Below, in pieces: positions 34,545 through 46,671 of a stretch of DNA of 64,000 bases (positions are counted from its first letter, which is position 1; every line of letters begins with the position of its first letter). The notes under the pieces are model-generated. The model ran no database searches. It had not been told where the DNA came from and saw only the letters and a program-made list of their open reading frames with translations. The stretch covers positions 64,356,212 through 64,420,211 of the forward strand of contig CM069870.1 in assembly GCA_036172665.1 (NCBI GenBank). Direction: 5' to 3'. Made by a program: the position numbers and the translations under genes. This DNA is from Prosopocoilus inquinatus (taxonomy: Eukaryota > Arthropoda > Insecta > Coleoptera > Lucanidae).

Positions 34545-35880
34545 ATTTGTTTTCATTGCTAGTTTTATTCTTGTGTTAATTTTTATTATATTTGTTTTTT
34601 TGTCGAATATTATCTTGCAAGGCGTTACGCGTTTCTTCTTTCATACAAATTGCTGTCTTCAAAAAAAAATATTTTCACATTCCACTAGAAAATCGTTGAT
34701 TTTCTTTTGTTATTTGTTCACCATATGTTCCATGTTTCGATTTTGTTTGTCCTCTCTTGTGTTTTCTTGTTCGGCCGGAAAAATGTCGATCATCTTTCCT
34801 TTTTTGTTCACCTTGTGCTCGCTTAGTGTTTTGATCTTTTGTCTTTTTGTTCTCTTTTGCTTCTTTTTGTCAAAATATTGTATTATAACGTGTGTGTGTT
34901 TTTTTTTTAAATTGATGACCAGAGGGCTGCGACCGTCACGCTTAAATCTGGACGTCAAATTAAAATAAAGAACAAATCAAATTTATTCTAAAAACTAGAT
35001 TATTTTTAATTTGATTTTTTCTTGGCATTTTTTTAAAATAATTTTCAAGCAGTTCGCTCGTCTTTTTTGTATTTTTGATCATCTTTCTTTCGTATGCTGT
35101 TGCATTTTTTTACTGTATTTGTTTGTTTTTTTTTTTTATCTTGGCCGAAGTATCGTTGACTATCTTTTGTTTATCGTTCGCCTTATTATCGTTTTTCTTT
35201 TATTTTGTTTGTTTAATCGTTTTTGTTTTTCACAGTGTGCTTCATGTTTCGATTTTGTTTGTTTGTTCTGTTTTCTTTTTTTTTGTCTCACCGGAAAATT
35301 GTCCATCATATTTTTTTTTGTTCACCTTGTGCTCGCTTCGTGTTTTGATTTTATCTCTGTGTTCTCTTTTGTTTTTTTTTTGTCGAAACATTGTTTTAAA
35401 ATGTGTTTTTTTTTTAATTTGACGTCCAGAGGGGTGCGACTGGCAGTCAAATTAAAATAAAAAACCAAGTTATTCTATTGACGTTATTTTTAGTGTCAGT
35501 TTTTTTCTTGGCATTTTTTTAAAATAATCTTCAAGCAGTTCGATGGTCTTTCTTTTGAATTTTCGACAATCTTTCGTATCGTTGTATTTTTTTTACTGCA
35601 TTTGTTCGTCTTACAGTCATCCTTAATTTTCGTTAGTTTTTCTTAATTCGTTTTTTTTTTGTCAGAGAATCGTTGATTATCTTTTGTTTGTCGTTCGCCT
35701 TAAAATCGTTTATTCCTTCATTTGTTTGTTTATTCGTTTCTGTTTTTTCTCTTTTTTTATCCAGTTTATGTTTTATGTCCCATCGACGTTATTTGCAATT
35801 CAATTTCTTGTTTATTTTCTGTCTCCCCTTAAATAATAAACTTTCAACTGCGGCGTAATTCCATCTGATAATTCATGCAA
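34545..35880. repeat. T-rich domain 2, built of ~490-510-bp units
   Basis: CTTGGCATTTTTTTAAAATA at 35021 and 35507, and CCAGAGGG-TGCGAC near 34918 and 35426, show that the tract is a diverged tandem array of two to three units. The plus strand is strongly T-biased. The 131- and 149-codon frames at 34573-34968 and 35011-35460 translate to Phe/Leu/Cys strings that track this bias and are not treated as genes. Confidence 0.75.
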
Positions 35881-36335
35881 GCATATAAGCAAGGAGGTTG
35901 ATAAATATCATATAAAATTCCACCTATGTGTTTATGCAGGTGCCTTTTAGACTGTGATTTAAAATATTTATTTTAACGGGGAGACATTACTATTAACTTT
36001 GACTGTACACAAGAGATTCGTGGTCATTTGTCTTGCCCATGTTTTTGGAAAGTTCCTTATTATTATCAACAAATCCTAGGAAATTCCGTTAATTTACTGA
36101 TGAGTTAGTTGCTTTACGACAGTTTTGTTTTTATTCGCGTTTCGGGAAATTTTTTATTATCTCATTAATGGACGTAAAATATGTCTTTTTTTAATTAATA
36201 GTATGTAATCTCCAACTAAGAGCCTAAGTTCGGCATCAGTATAATCAGTATTCGATGAAATGATTCAAAATACTTCAATGTGTGACTTACATCATTTTTC
36301 ACCGGAATTTCATATTAAAAAACCTTCAAGTTAAA
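35881..36335. other. spacer
   Basis: Nothing recognised. Confidence 0.4.
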
Positions 36336-37078
36336 AAAATTTTGTGCAAATCGTTTTTGATTGCAGTGAGAACCTCGAGCAGCCTCTGGACAGCTGTTTC
36401 AGCCCTGCTTGGGGCTTCTTCAGCAGAAACGTATGTTCTTCAAGTTAAACATTAATAAAACGATTTGAAAAATTCCTTTATACTCATCCATTTAAAATAT
36501 TTATGTTGTGTTTCATCAGAATTCCGAATATATTTTAATGTTTTTAAATCGGTCTGGTTTTAAAGCCAAATGACTATTAACTTCGCCTTACACTTTTAAA
36601 TTTGACATGTTTTTAGTGGTACATCCACACACTGTCAATGGATTTTTACAAAGTTTATATTTCTATTTTCAAAATAGTCCTCTCGAATAATTGAATTTCT
36701 GAAGCTCTTCTTCAAACTTGTAATTTGATGTTTTTATTAAGCAATGCAAAATGTCCAATGTTTATAGTGCAACATCTTCAGAATACCAAACGAAACTAAA
36801 TTAACTATAAAGTCCCCAAGCTGTAACTCATTTATTCTTGTTCAAACACCCAATAAAGAGGGATGTTGCTCTCTTGAAAATGAAAAAAATAAACACATAA
36901 AATAGCGACATCTTACTATCGCTTTTTGACCTGACATTGCAGTAGGATAGACAAATTGAAGCGAATTTGCTCCTAATAAGTCCCCCATGCAAGGCTGCCA
37001 TGCTTGCTGTCAAAGCATAATGAAAATTTTTAGAAAAATTCACTGCAATCAAAAACGATTTGCACAAAATTTTTCTAA
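36336..37078. mobile_element. element bounded by inverted copies of repeat X
   Basis: AATTTTGTGCAAATCGTTTT at the left end is mirrored by AAAACGATTTGCACAAAATT at the right, with TTGATTGCAGTGA and its complement next inward. The left copy continues into CCTCGAGCAGCCTCTGGACA, as in the 18-20 kb array. The right part carries AGCGACATCTTACTATCGC. The middle is AT-rich and non-coding. This may be one element with long inverted ends or two neighbouring copies of repeat X. Confidence 0.65.
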
Positions 37079-37542
37079 GAAAAAAATAAAAATATATTTG
37101 TCTATACAGGGTGTTCCAGTGCTCCGAGAAAGTACGAAAATAGCATTTTATGTACATTTTATCAAAAAACTTCTGTTAATAATAAACAATTGTGCAGGCT
37201 CGTATTCTGCACAATCTAAACTAATAATTTTTGTTAGATCTTCTCCTTTGTTTTCAAGGAAAACAGTAAATAAGGAATTACGGGCCTTAATAAGGAATTA
37301 AAAATTTTATGTGGTTGAAAAGAGAAAAGAATTTTTCATTCATATTTTGCAGGAAGAATGTTATCGTGTAATTGAAAAAAATTGTGGATGACGTCATTAC
37401 TTCTATACAGTGTCCATATTCTTTCTTTACTTCATTTTCAAGAAAGCAACGCCCCATTTAAAAATATACACATTTTGCGGAATGTATGGATAAAAGTAAA
37501 TGAATGAGAGGTTGGAACCTTTAAAATCTAACAGACTGTGTA

Positions 37543-38022
37543 CCGGGTGTCCCGTGATAATGTCATAACTTCACCCACGTGATAATCAATTCAAAACAAA
37601 TAAAAAACTCTAATGAAGTTTTGTTCTGAAGTAAACCGTTTCAGAAATACTGGGTGTTTAATGTTCAATTTTTAATTTTTGTATAATAAAAAAAGAATTT
37701 TAAAGTCATTTCTCCGTTCACCTAATAATTAATTCAAATAAAAAGAAAACCAGTAAAACAAACTGTTTTTCAAGAATACGACGTATTTTTTGTGAAAACG
37801 AAATTACAAAACAAATCGTATTTATGAAAAACGCTTTGTTTTACTAGTTTTCTTCTATTTGAATTGATTATTAGGTGAACGGAGAAATGATTAGGTGAAA
37901 TTTAAAATGAAAAAATAAAAAATTAAAATTTGAATATTTAACACATTTATTTCTGTAACGGTTTACTTCAGAATGAGTTATTATTTGGGTGAAGATGTTA
38001 CGTTACGTCACGGGACACCCGG
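37543..38022. mobile_element. 480-bp TA-flanked foldback MITE
   Basis: CGGGTGTCCCGTGATAATG at the left is mirrored by CACGGGACACCCG at the right, with TA at 37541-37542 and 38023-38024. Complementarity continues inward almost to the centre. For example, CATTTCTCCGTTCACCTAAT mirrors ATTAGGTGAACGGAGAAATG. Single-stranded, the whole element would fold into one long hairpin. Confidence 0.88.
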
Positions 38023-38024
38023 TA

Positions 38025-38930
38025 CAAAATTGTAAAAAAAAATAGTTGCGAGATGGAATTTTAGGGAACAAACTGCTGTCCGTCATTCTACCACAATTTT
38101 AGGTTAAAAAATCGTCTGCAAAATGGCGTGCCTAAACTTTTATATGGTTATAAAATTATAGGTAGTCGATAATTGTAAACTAAAGCTACAATCTCAGACT
38201 TCCATAGAAAAATTTTATTATTATTATTCATTAAATGCCGCGTTTAAACAGGTTCGTAACAAATTATGTTTAGTGTGCTATTTATTTAATATGAATATGG
38301 TCGCAGAAAATATCTGAAATTGCTCTCAGCTTCCCGCGAGAAAATCCATAAAAACGAATGGCCCCCCTCTGACTTACGTCCGCGCTCACATTAGTTTAAA
38401 AACCGTAAAAGGCAATTTGCTATGAATTTAACGTGCATTAAACGCAATAATAATAATATTTTATTAGGTATCACTATATTATCGGAATCAATGTAAACAG
38501 TAATTGAGTTAATTGCTTGAAAGAAGTAGAAAAAAAAAATTGTTTCCAATCAAGGGTGGAAAGAAAACAATTGGTGTGGTTCTGATAAATATAGTTAAGA
38601 AAAACAAAAGAAAGCAAATGCAACGTCATCATTAAATTGTAAATAGTTCCGTCATAGTTACCACATGTTTTGTTCGGGCAAAATATGTTAAAAAATAAAG
38701 GACAAATTGAAAAAATCAAAAGGCTAGCGAGCAGTAAAAAACGAAAGAAAATTAGATAAATTAATTCCATAATCTATAATTTTAATGTCTTTCATTGTTC
38801 CTATATTATTTTCTCTTCTGTTTTTTATGTTACTTTATAAGAGTGTGAAACTTGCATTAAGCAACAAACAAACAACCCCAAATCGATTACGTATGGTCTG
38901 ACTTTTTTGTCAGGAAAAAAAAACAGAGAA
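38025..38930. other. spacer with a CpG-richer patch
   Basis: Mostly AT-rich. About 38330-38440 is less AT-rich and contains CCATAAAAAC, similar to Abd-B/caudal homeodomain sites, and looks single-copy. Binding is not shown. Confidence 0.3.
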
Positions 38931-41900
38931 TAGAACCTGAAGAAGGAAGGTAAACTAAGAACCAGAAGATCTCTTACCGAAAGCCAAAGGTATATGAAAG
39001 AAGACTATTAAGACAAACAAAAAAAAAAGAAAAACAGAATTGAATCTGAAGAAGGAAGAAAAGCAGAATTGAATCTGAAGGAAGAAAAACAGAATTGAAT
39101 CTGAAGAAGGAAGAAAAACAGAATTGAATCTGAAGAAGGAAGATAAACCAGGAACTAAGATGTCTCTTTTGCGGATAACTAGAAATTTCCAAGGGGATAT
39201 ACCTTATAACAATCAAAAGAAAACAGGATATGAGGTTAAATCAAGAAATTGAAAGAAAAAAAGGATGGCAAACCAAGAACTGGAAGATCTTTTACGAAAA
39301 GCCATAGGTATAAGAAAGACGGTTAGGGTAAACAAGAGAAAACAGAATGGAGCCTGGAAAAGGAAGATAAACCAAATACTAGAGAGTATTTTACAAGTAA
39401 ATAGAGGTATTCAAGGGCATAATTTTAGGTCGCTAGGACAAATAGACCAATACTTGCTTTCAGTCACCCAATGATGACTAGCGAAATAAAGGAAATAATA
39501 GAATGGAACTTGGAGAAGCAGTCCAAACCAAGAAGTAGAAAGTCTTTTACAAGTAACCAGATGTAGCAGAGGTGACCAAAGAGATAATGTAAGGTCGTTT
39601 GAACCAATTAGAAGAAGGCCGGAGCAAATGCAAGAAGACAGCAGCGTAAAAAATCTTAAAGCTTTTAGAGATTCAATATTACATATTTGACTTGCCTTTG
39701 TTATTGCGTTTTCCGTTATGGAAGTGAACAACAAATTCAACTTTGTCTCAATCTCTGAATGAGTTACTTATGACGTGCTGTGCCTGTTCATATTGCATTG
39801 ACTTTTATATGTATTTATACAGCTGTTTGCTTTTGGACATTTTTCTTGCCCTCAGGCATTCCAATGTCTGAATCCTTCCTGGCGTATCGAAGGCATTTTC
39901 TAGTTTTCTAAGTCTTTGGCACGAAACAATTTTAAATTTTCCGCAATAGCGTTTTTGATATTTGAATTAGTCCGAAGCTCCAAGTTCGTGTGGACCTACT
40001 CGGATTAAATCCTGCCAGCAGGTTCTTTTAGCGATCCTTTATTTCGTTTCATTTTCCAAAAATTTGTCGTAAATTTGCCGACCAATCATGCAAATTATCA
40101 AAATGCAACGCTCCATCTTCCTTTTAATAAGTAGGTGTTAGATTTTCTATTGACCAATCAACGAGCCTTGTTTTCCCTCCAACTTTCTGACTTAATTTGT
40201 TCTTTTGAAGCTCTTTACAAGCTCCTAACAGTTCTGGCTTGAAACCGTCTTCTCCAAGCATCTTTCCTTTTCGTATACGTCCTTTGTTTCATCATCCATA
40301 TCAACAGTTTCATTCGCTTTACGGTTTTCTTCCTTGTAAGAAATCTGTGATTTGTCATTATCCGTCTCCATTTTTTGTTGTTTTACAAAGTTTATTAAGC
40401 CCTTTGGCATTTAATGTAATGCCCTCTGCATATGCTTCCATTGTTTTTCGATGTTCTTTGCTAGTAGCCTTAACCGTATCGTTTACCAATTACAAAGGCA
40501 AAAAAAAAACACATTGGGTAAACTGTTGGAAGAAGAAAATAGAAAACGGAATTTGCAGAAAGATGATAAACCAAGTACGTAGAGATAAGGCCCGACTGAA
40601 GGTATTCCGAAAGAATACTCACAAAAAAAAAACTTGTAATTAAGAATTGAATGCTTCATATATTTTGTTAATCTCACGAATCTGTTACACATTCAATAAT
40701 TTGTCCTTATTCATCTCCATCTGTTCCTTTTACAAAGTTCATTGAGTCCTAGCCTCTCATTCCCTTAGATGTTTGAAATAATGTGTACATTTCTAAAGTC
40801 TTCTAACCTTGACCAGTTACAAAGCTGTGAAGTCACAACATCTTTGGAAGTAAGTAAGTATAGGTTAGAATCTGAGGGAGGAGGAGGACAAAGATAAACC
40901 AAGCACTTAGGAAGGGTTAATTGAAGGTATTTCAAAAGCATACAGTAGTGCAAAAAATCTTGAAATTGAGAATTGGATAGAAAAGGCAGAAAACCACCAA
41001 ACATCATTCTTTTTCGAATTTATTGAGTCCCAGTCTCCCATTCCCTTGGTCGTTTGATATAATGTCTTTGTTTCTAAAGTCTTTTATCGTTGACCAGTTA
41101 CAATGGTGCAAGGAAAACAATACATCTTTGGAATGAAGAAAATAGAAGGAGGAGGAGGATAAACGAAGCACTTGGGAAGGGTTAACTGAAGGTACTCCAA
41201 AAGAAGACGATATTGTAAAAAATCTTAAAGTTGAGAATTGGAGAGAAAAGACAGAAGACCACCAAACATATTTCTTCTTCAGGTTTATCGAGTCCTAGTC
41301 TCTCATTCCCTTGGTCGTTTGATATAATGTCTATGTTTCTAAAGTCTTTTATCGTTGACAAGTTACAATGGTGCAAGGAAATCAATGCATCTTTGGAAGG
41401 AAGAAAATAGAAAATAGAGGGAGGAGGAGGACAAACCAAGCACTGTTAATTGAGGGTATTCCAAAAGCAGACGATGTTTGTAAAAATCTTAAAGTTAAGA
41501 ATTGGAGAGAAATGACAGAAGACCACCAAACATCTTTCTTCTTCAGGTTTATCGAGTCCTAGTCTCTCATTCCCTTGGTCGTTTGATATAATGACTATGT
41601 TTCTGAAGTCTTCTATCCTTGACCAGTTACAAAGGTGTGAAGAAAAACATTACGACATCTTTGGAAGGAAGAAAATTGAGGTTGGAATCTAAGGGAGGAG
41701 GAGAATAAACCAAGCACAAGTAGAAGAAGACGGTAGTGTAAGAAATCTTGAACTGAGACTTGGATGGAAAAGACAGAAGACCAACACGTATCTTTTTTCT
41801 TCACATATTTTGTTTCATCATCCATAGCAACAGTTTTTATTGTAATTTCTTGTAATAAAGTATTCAATAATTTGTTATTATCCATCTCCATTTTTATCTT

Positions 41901-42620
41901 TTACAATGTTCATTAATTCCTGGTCTCTTATACCCTTTTGCTTGTGTTTTCAAACTACTTTGCTTAGTAGCTTTAACCATATCTTTGATCTCATAAAGGC
42001 ATGGGGGAAAATAATATGAGATTTTGGGAGAATGCAAATAGAGGATGGAATTTGAGGAAGCAGGATAAACCAACCACTTAGGGAGAAGGTTCCAGAGAAG
42101 ACATTCCGCAAAAGTACTTGCAGATATAACAGCAGTGAAAGGAAAAACAGAATTCAATTTGAATGAGGAAGATGAACCTGGAACTGACTAACAAGTTTTT
42201 TACAGGTAACCAAGGGGAAAATTTTAGACTTTAGAACAGTCAAAAGAAACTAGGAAATGAAACCTGGATGAATGAGGTTAAATTAAGACATAGAAAGAAA
42301 GTAGGTTGATAAACCAAGAACTAGAAGATCTTCTACGAAAAACCAGGTTTGGGAAAGACCGTTAGGGCAAACAAAAGAAAAGAGAATGGAGTTTGGAAAA
42401 TGAAGATAAACCAAGAACTAAAAAGTCTTTTACAAGTAACCACAGATATTTAAGGGAATATTTTTACGTAATTAGGACAAGTAAAAGAAAATGGGGAATG
42501 GAACTTGGAAAAGAAGAATAAACCAAGAACTAAAAAGCCTTTCACAACTAACCAAGTGTACAGAGGTGACCAAGGGGATAATGTAAGGTTGTTTGAAACA
42601 GTGAGAAGAAGGTGGAAAAT
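38930..42620. repeat. purine-rich irregular repeat field
   Basis: Phrases such as GAATTGAATCTGAAGAAGGA (four close copies in 39035-39140) and AAACCAAGAACTAGAAGATC with TTTTACAAGTAACCA recur irregularly from 38930 to 39620 and from 42160 to 42600. The plus strand is A/G-rich. An ordered tandem array occupies the middle. Frames in this region are not recognised as proteins. Confidence 0.75.
40735..41810. repeat. tandem array, ~265-bp unit, four copies
   Basis: TTATTGAGTCC or TTATCGAGTCCTAGTCTCTC marks unit starts near 40737, 41017, 41284 and 41548. The order is then CATTCCCTTGGTCGTTTGAT, AAGTCTTTTATCGTTGACCA, CATCTTTGGAAGGAAG, AACCAAGCACTT and ACAGAAGACCACCAAACAT. The units are close in sequence except the first. 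Confidence 0.88.
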
Positions 42621-43268
42621 ATCCAAAAATTGACATTTGGTCAGTAAAGGATAAAGAAATTGGAACTATTTTAATCTGTATTCACAAAAGATCATTTAGG
42701 CGATAGGGACCTTCTGGTTTTTAAATAAACTTAATTGTTTAGTAATATTAAGAAAAATTTGGACGAAGCAGTGCGATTAACGTGTTTACCTTAAGTCCTT
42801 TTGCAAGGCAAATAATTTCTTTCCGATTTCTTAAAGACACGTAAGTTTTCTTTTGTGTAACGTTATTTAGTTTATTTCTTTAAAGCTCATACCTCAAAGC
42901 AAGATGTCTATTTACGGGGCAGCTCACACATAAACCAAAGATTGCAACTACCAACGGTAAATTTATTGCGAACATTTACTAGCGCTTAAAACACAAAATA
43001 TAAAGTGACAACTGGCACGCGTAAATTAAATCTTCATTAATTTCGCCGGGGAATGATGATTGGCCTTTTCATTGAGCAATAAATTTACTTCCCGAGTTTA
43101 ATTTCATTAACTGTTGTGCGGACGTTAAATGAGATTTTTGAGAATTTGATGTAATTTCTTGCTTGTAACATCACATACACAGAGATTAACGCTAAAGGTC
43201 TTGTATATTATAGATGGATACATTTATAAACATAATTGTCCTCATTTTATGAACGATTCAGCTTGATT
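42621..43268. other. spacer with a possible single-copy block
   Basis: Around 42960-43130 the sequence is non-repetitive, with AT-rich homeodomain-like words between CpG-containing stretches. Nothing specific is recognised. Confidence 0.3.
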
Positions 43269-43269
43269 T

Positions 43270-43565
43270 TATTCAAACACACTCATGCGTTATTCGTGGA
43301 AGAACACGGGACATTCGCACACGAATACACATGTCTGGAGCCGGCTTTACGATTATGGTAAATATACCTACAGCCACATCCAGAGCTCATGTCGCATAAA
43401 TTTGGATATGGCTGTAGATTTACATCCGTAAAGCCGCTCATGTCACGTGAGTTTTGGATATGTTTGTACATTTACCAAAATCCGTAAAGCCGGCTCCAGA
43501 CGTGTGTGTTCGTGTACGAATGTTCGGTGGTCTTACACGAATAACGCATTCGTGCGTATGTATAA
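43270..43565. repeat. foldback
   Basis: GCGTTATTCGTGGAAGAACA through GGAGCCGGCTTTACG (43287-43351) is mirrored by CGTAAAGCCGGCTCC through CACGAATAACGC (43484-43549). The loop contains a further mirrored pair around ACAGCCACATCC and GGATATGGCTGT. Confidence 0.75.
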
Positions 43566-44575
43566 AATTCTCTTTCGTAACCGAACATTCACCGGATGTT
43601 TACGAGCTCAAATGTTTTCCATCTCGAGTTGGTAAATTAACACTTCTTAAAAGGACCCCCCCGAGTATTTTCTTTAACTGAGTTCGTGGTCCTATCATAC
43701 AAGTGTGGACGAATCTTATTGTATCATTGTTAGTAATTGAGTTCCATTTTTGTGTTACTCGGTATTGAAATAAAATCGTGCGTTTTGTTTTAAGTTTACG
43801 CTTAACTGAATAGATCAAGTGAATAAAAAAAGTTATAAACAAGATAATATCAATTTTTAATACCTAGATACAGAGACTGTGCGAATGTTTTTGGCGATTT
43901 CACGAATTCATGGTCTTAGCAAACATTTTCACACGAATATTCGCCCACAAACATTTACCGATTGCACAAACATTCGCTCACAAACATCCGTAAAGCCGCT
44001 CAGCTCATGTCACATGAGCTTTGGATATGGTGGTACATTTACCAAAATCCGTAAAGCTGGCTCCAGACGTGTGTGTTCGTGTACGAATGTTCGGTGGTTT
44101 TACACGAATAACGCATTTGTGTGTATGTATAAAATTCTCGTTCGTAACCGAACATTCAGCGGATGTTTACGAGCTCAAATGTTTTCCATCTGGAGTCGGT
44201 AAATTAAGATTCTTCAAGGGACCCCCCGAGTATTTTCTTTAACTGAGTTCGTGGTCCTATCATACAAGTGTGGACGAATCTTATTGTATCATTGTTAGTA
44301 TATTTATTTGAGTTCCATTTTTGTGTTACTCGGTATTGAAATAAAATCGTGAGTTTTGTTTCAAGTTTACACTTAATTGAATAGATCAAGATAATAAAAA
44401 AAGGTTTAAAAGAAGAAAATGTCACTTATTAATACCTAGATACAGAGACTGTGCGAATGTTTTTGGCAATTTCACCAATTCATAGTCTTAGCAAACATTT
44501 TCACACGAATATTCGCCCACAAACATTTACCGATTGCACAAACATTCGGTCACACATGTGTGGAGCCGGTTTAAC
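43440..44575. repeat. direct tandem duplication, 566-bp period
   Basis: GTAAAGCCGGCTCCAGACGT at 43486 recurs with one change at 44052. The copies stay nearly identical through CATACAAGTGTGGACGAATC, ATAAAATCGTG and GATACAGAGACTGTGCGAAT. The second copy ends near 44575 at a diverged GGAGCCGG. The four 70-107-codon frames inside are the duplicated images of each other and are not recognised as proteins. Confidence 0.9.
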
Positions 44576-45418
44576 TGTTACTAAGTGACGGTCTTAGTGG
44601 AATTTAGGCATTTTTTCAATAATCACAATAATTTCCAACATTTTTTTTTTCATTGCCATGTAAATTGACAAGCAAAATTAGTACATGCTAGTAACTGCTT
44701 GCATAATTGATTAAATCAAACAAAGTTGATTTCAAACTTCGTACAATTGATCAAGTCTTTATCATTTACATCATCCACATTAAAAATGATTGTTATTAAA
44801 GGAAACAATTTGTGCGCTTACTTGACTTATTACTTAAGTATTGTTGTTATTGTTTTTAAATAATTATGACTATGTTAAGTCAATCGTACTCACTCAGGTG
44901 GTATTCGTGTTACATAAGCAAACACATTCTTTAATTGCACGTTGCAAAAAAAAAACTTCATCATCAGTCAGCTGTTACGTAAAGAACAGAAAGTCATTCC
45001 TCGCACAATGTACGCGTGTGCATGTATGCGAGGCCCCCTTATTTACGTGCGGTTAATTAGCGGTTGAGGAGACCCGTTCACTTGATCGGAAACGAAAATA
45101 ATGCTGCAGAACAGGTGGCCAAATCGTTGCGATTTACATAACTTATCGGGCTTGGGCCCAGTTGTTCGCTTGAATACTTCACACGAGATCTAACTAATGG
45201 TTAATTTATGCTTGCTTCATCGCAGCATGCCAATTCTTGTCTTCTTATTTAAAGTTTGTACCAGCGATTCTCTCAACAATTTCAGCAATTTAAGGAACGT
45301 CTGGATTAAACTGGAATGATGAACTAAGTGTGTACAGTCGTGCGCAAATAAAATTCACGCAAACTTCGCCCTTAAGACCTTACGCCACAAGGCTCACAGA
45401 AATGTCAAATTGTACCAC
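44576..45418. other. spacer, partly single-copy
   Basis: No repeat or open frame is recognised. 45050-45250 is less AT-rich than its flanks. Confidence 0.35.
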
Positions 45419-45421
45419 TTA

Positions 45422-45537
45422 TACCCGATTTCTTTACATCCTGATAAATTTATCTGCCAGGTAACATCCTCGGAAACCATTATCGATACAATGGTTACCT
45501 GGCAGATAAATTTATCAGGAGGTGAAGAAATTGGGCA
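45422..45537. mobile_element. foldback MITE (family F), copy 3
   Basis: TACCCGATTTCTTTACATCC at the left and GGAGGTGAAGAAATTGGGCA at the right, with GATAAATTTATCTGCCAGGT mirrored inside. TTA flanks it at 45419-45421 and 45538-45540. Confidence 0.85.
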
Positions 45538-45540
45538 TTA

Positions 45541-45652
45541 GGGCCGGTTTTTCAATCACAAGCTAACTTTATTGCCATGGAAATAATTGTCTTCGTATTT
45601 GTTACTATGGAAACAAACCGAGAGTTAGGGTTCACATCTAACAAACCGGGCC
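45541..45652. mobile_element. foldback MITE (family F-like), copy 4
   Basis: GGGCCGGTTTTTCAATCAC at the left is mirrored by a diverged GTTAGATG-type arm ending CAAACCGGGCC. TTA flanks it at 45538-45540 and 45653-45655. The left TTA is shared with the preceding element. Confidence 0.82.
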
Positions 45653-45655
45653 TTA

Positions 45656-46556
45656 AGGTGTTCACGAGTGTACATCTTAAACTGTCCCGTAAATACATTC
45701 AGTAGAAATTAAACCGAATCAAAAAGTATTTCAAAAATAGAACGTATTCTATTTCTAAACCGTATCGGCAACTAAATAATTTCTTCACCCAAAAGTTATT
45801 GTAATTGAACCAAATCTTGTGTGGTACACTACTGTTGAAAAGTTTTAAGACAAAAAGCAGTAAATTTGTTGGAATTTGAGCCTTATTAAAATAGCCCGTC
45901 TGAATTTAGAACCTTCTGCATTCGAGCCTCCCCGTTTCTCTCTCCCTCTCTTGACCATGGGATGAGCAGGGTCATAAAATTCATTCACGAGAGCAGGTAA
46001 TCTGTTAAGCATTGAATAAGGAAATTCCAGGTAATGAGAACTGCGTAATTTGTAATGTATTATAACAGTAATTATTAATAAAATTAATTCAGGTATATAG
46101 TTATATTTTGTGAAGTCATTTTTAGTTTGTTAATTGTTTTTAGTTTAATGTTAATAAAAATAATACCTATCCGGGTTTTGTTATATTCTGTTTTTTTCTT
46201 ATGATTCAATTTAAATTTTCATATTTAAATTATTAACAAAATTGAAAGATATTAAATCAAAATGTTTTAAGCTGCCATAAGTTCGGAATGTATTTAAATT
46301 TAAAGTTAAGTTTGAACGTGTTATTGTTGTTGAATAATAAATAAACGAAGTGATCAGAAAAGGAAAAAAAAATTATGTTTCATGTGTTGCAATTAAAAAT
46401 TTCCAACGCTAATTTAAATCAAACTATTATACAGAGTCAAACAAAACGAATTAAATAAACCAAAATTATTTTATTATCCTATTTTTTCTGTATAAATCGA
46501 ATGAGTAACAAAGTATTTTTAATGACACATTAATTTTTAATTGGACTTATGGCCGT
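45656..46556. other. AT-rich spacer
   Basis: Nothing recognised. Confidence 0.4.
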
Positions 46557-46559
46557 TTT

Positions 46560-46668
46560 CATAATCAGACTTTAAGAAAGCGTTAAGTCAATTTAAAAAT
46601 GGGGAAACAAGTGTATTTTTTAAAGTTAAAATAATTTTAAAATTAAAGTCCTATTATGAAATCGGACC
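46560..46668. mobile_element. foldback MITE (family F-like), copy 5
   Basis: TGGCCGTTTTCATAATCAG and AGTCCTATTATGAAATCGGACC are imperfect inverted ends. TTA flanks the element at 46557-46559 and 46669-46671. Its right half is closely matched at 61600-61668. Confidence 0.78.
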
Positions 46669-46671
46669 TTA

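Noticed and set aside
34573..35460. Open frames of 131 and 149 codons rich in Phe, Leu and Cys, looking like membrane proteins
   Set aside because: They lie in a strongly T-biased tandem repeat. T-rich codons give Phe/Leu/Cys strings automatically, and the frames overlap in two registers.
37105..37130. Another TA-flanked MITE starting TACAGGGTGTTCCAG
   Set aside because: No matching inverted end was found downstream. The similar TACAGTGTCC near 37397 is in direct orientation.
38930..42620. CRISPR-like or coding repeat array
   Set aside because: The repeat and spacer lengths are irregular, the host is eukaryotic, and no frame is kept through the units.
43447..44242. Paired conserved small proteins in the 566-bp duplication
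   Set aside because: The similarity between the frames follows from the DNA duplication itself, and the frames exist in two registers of each copy.
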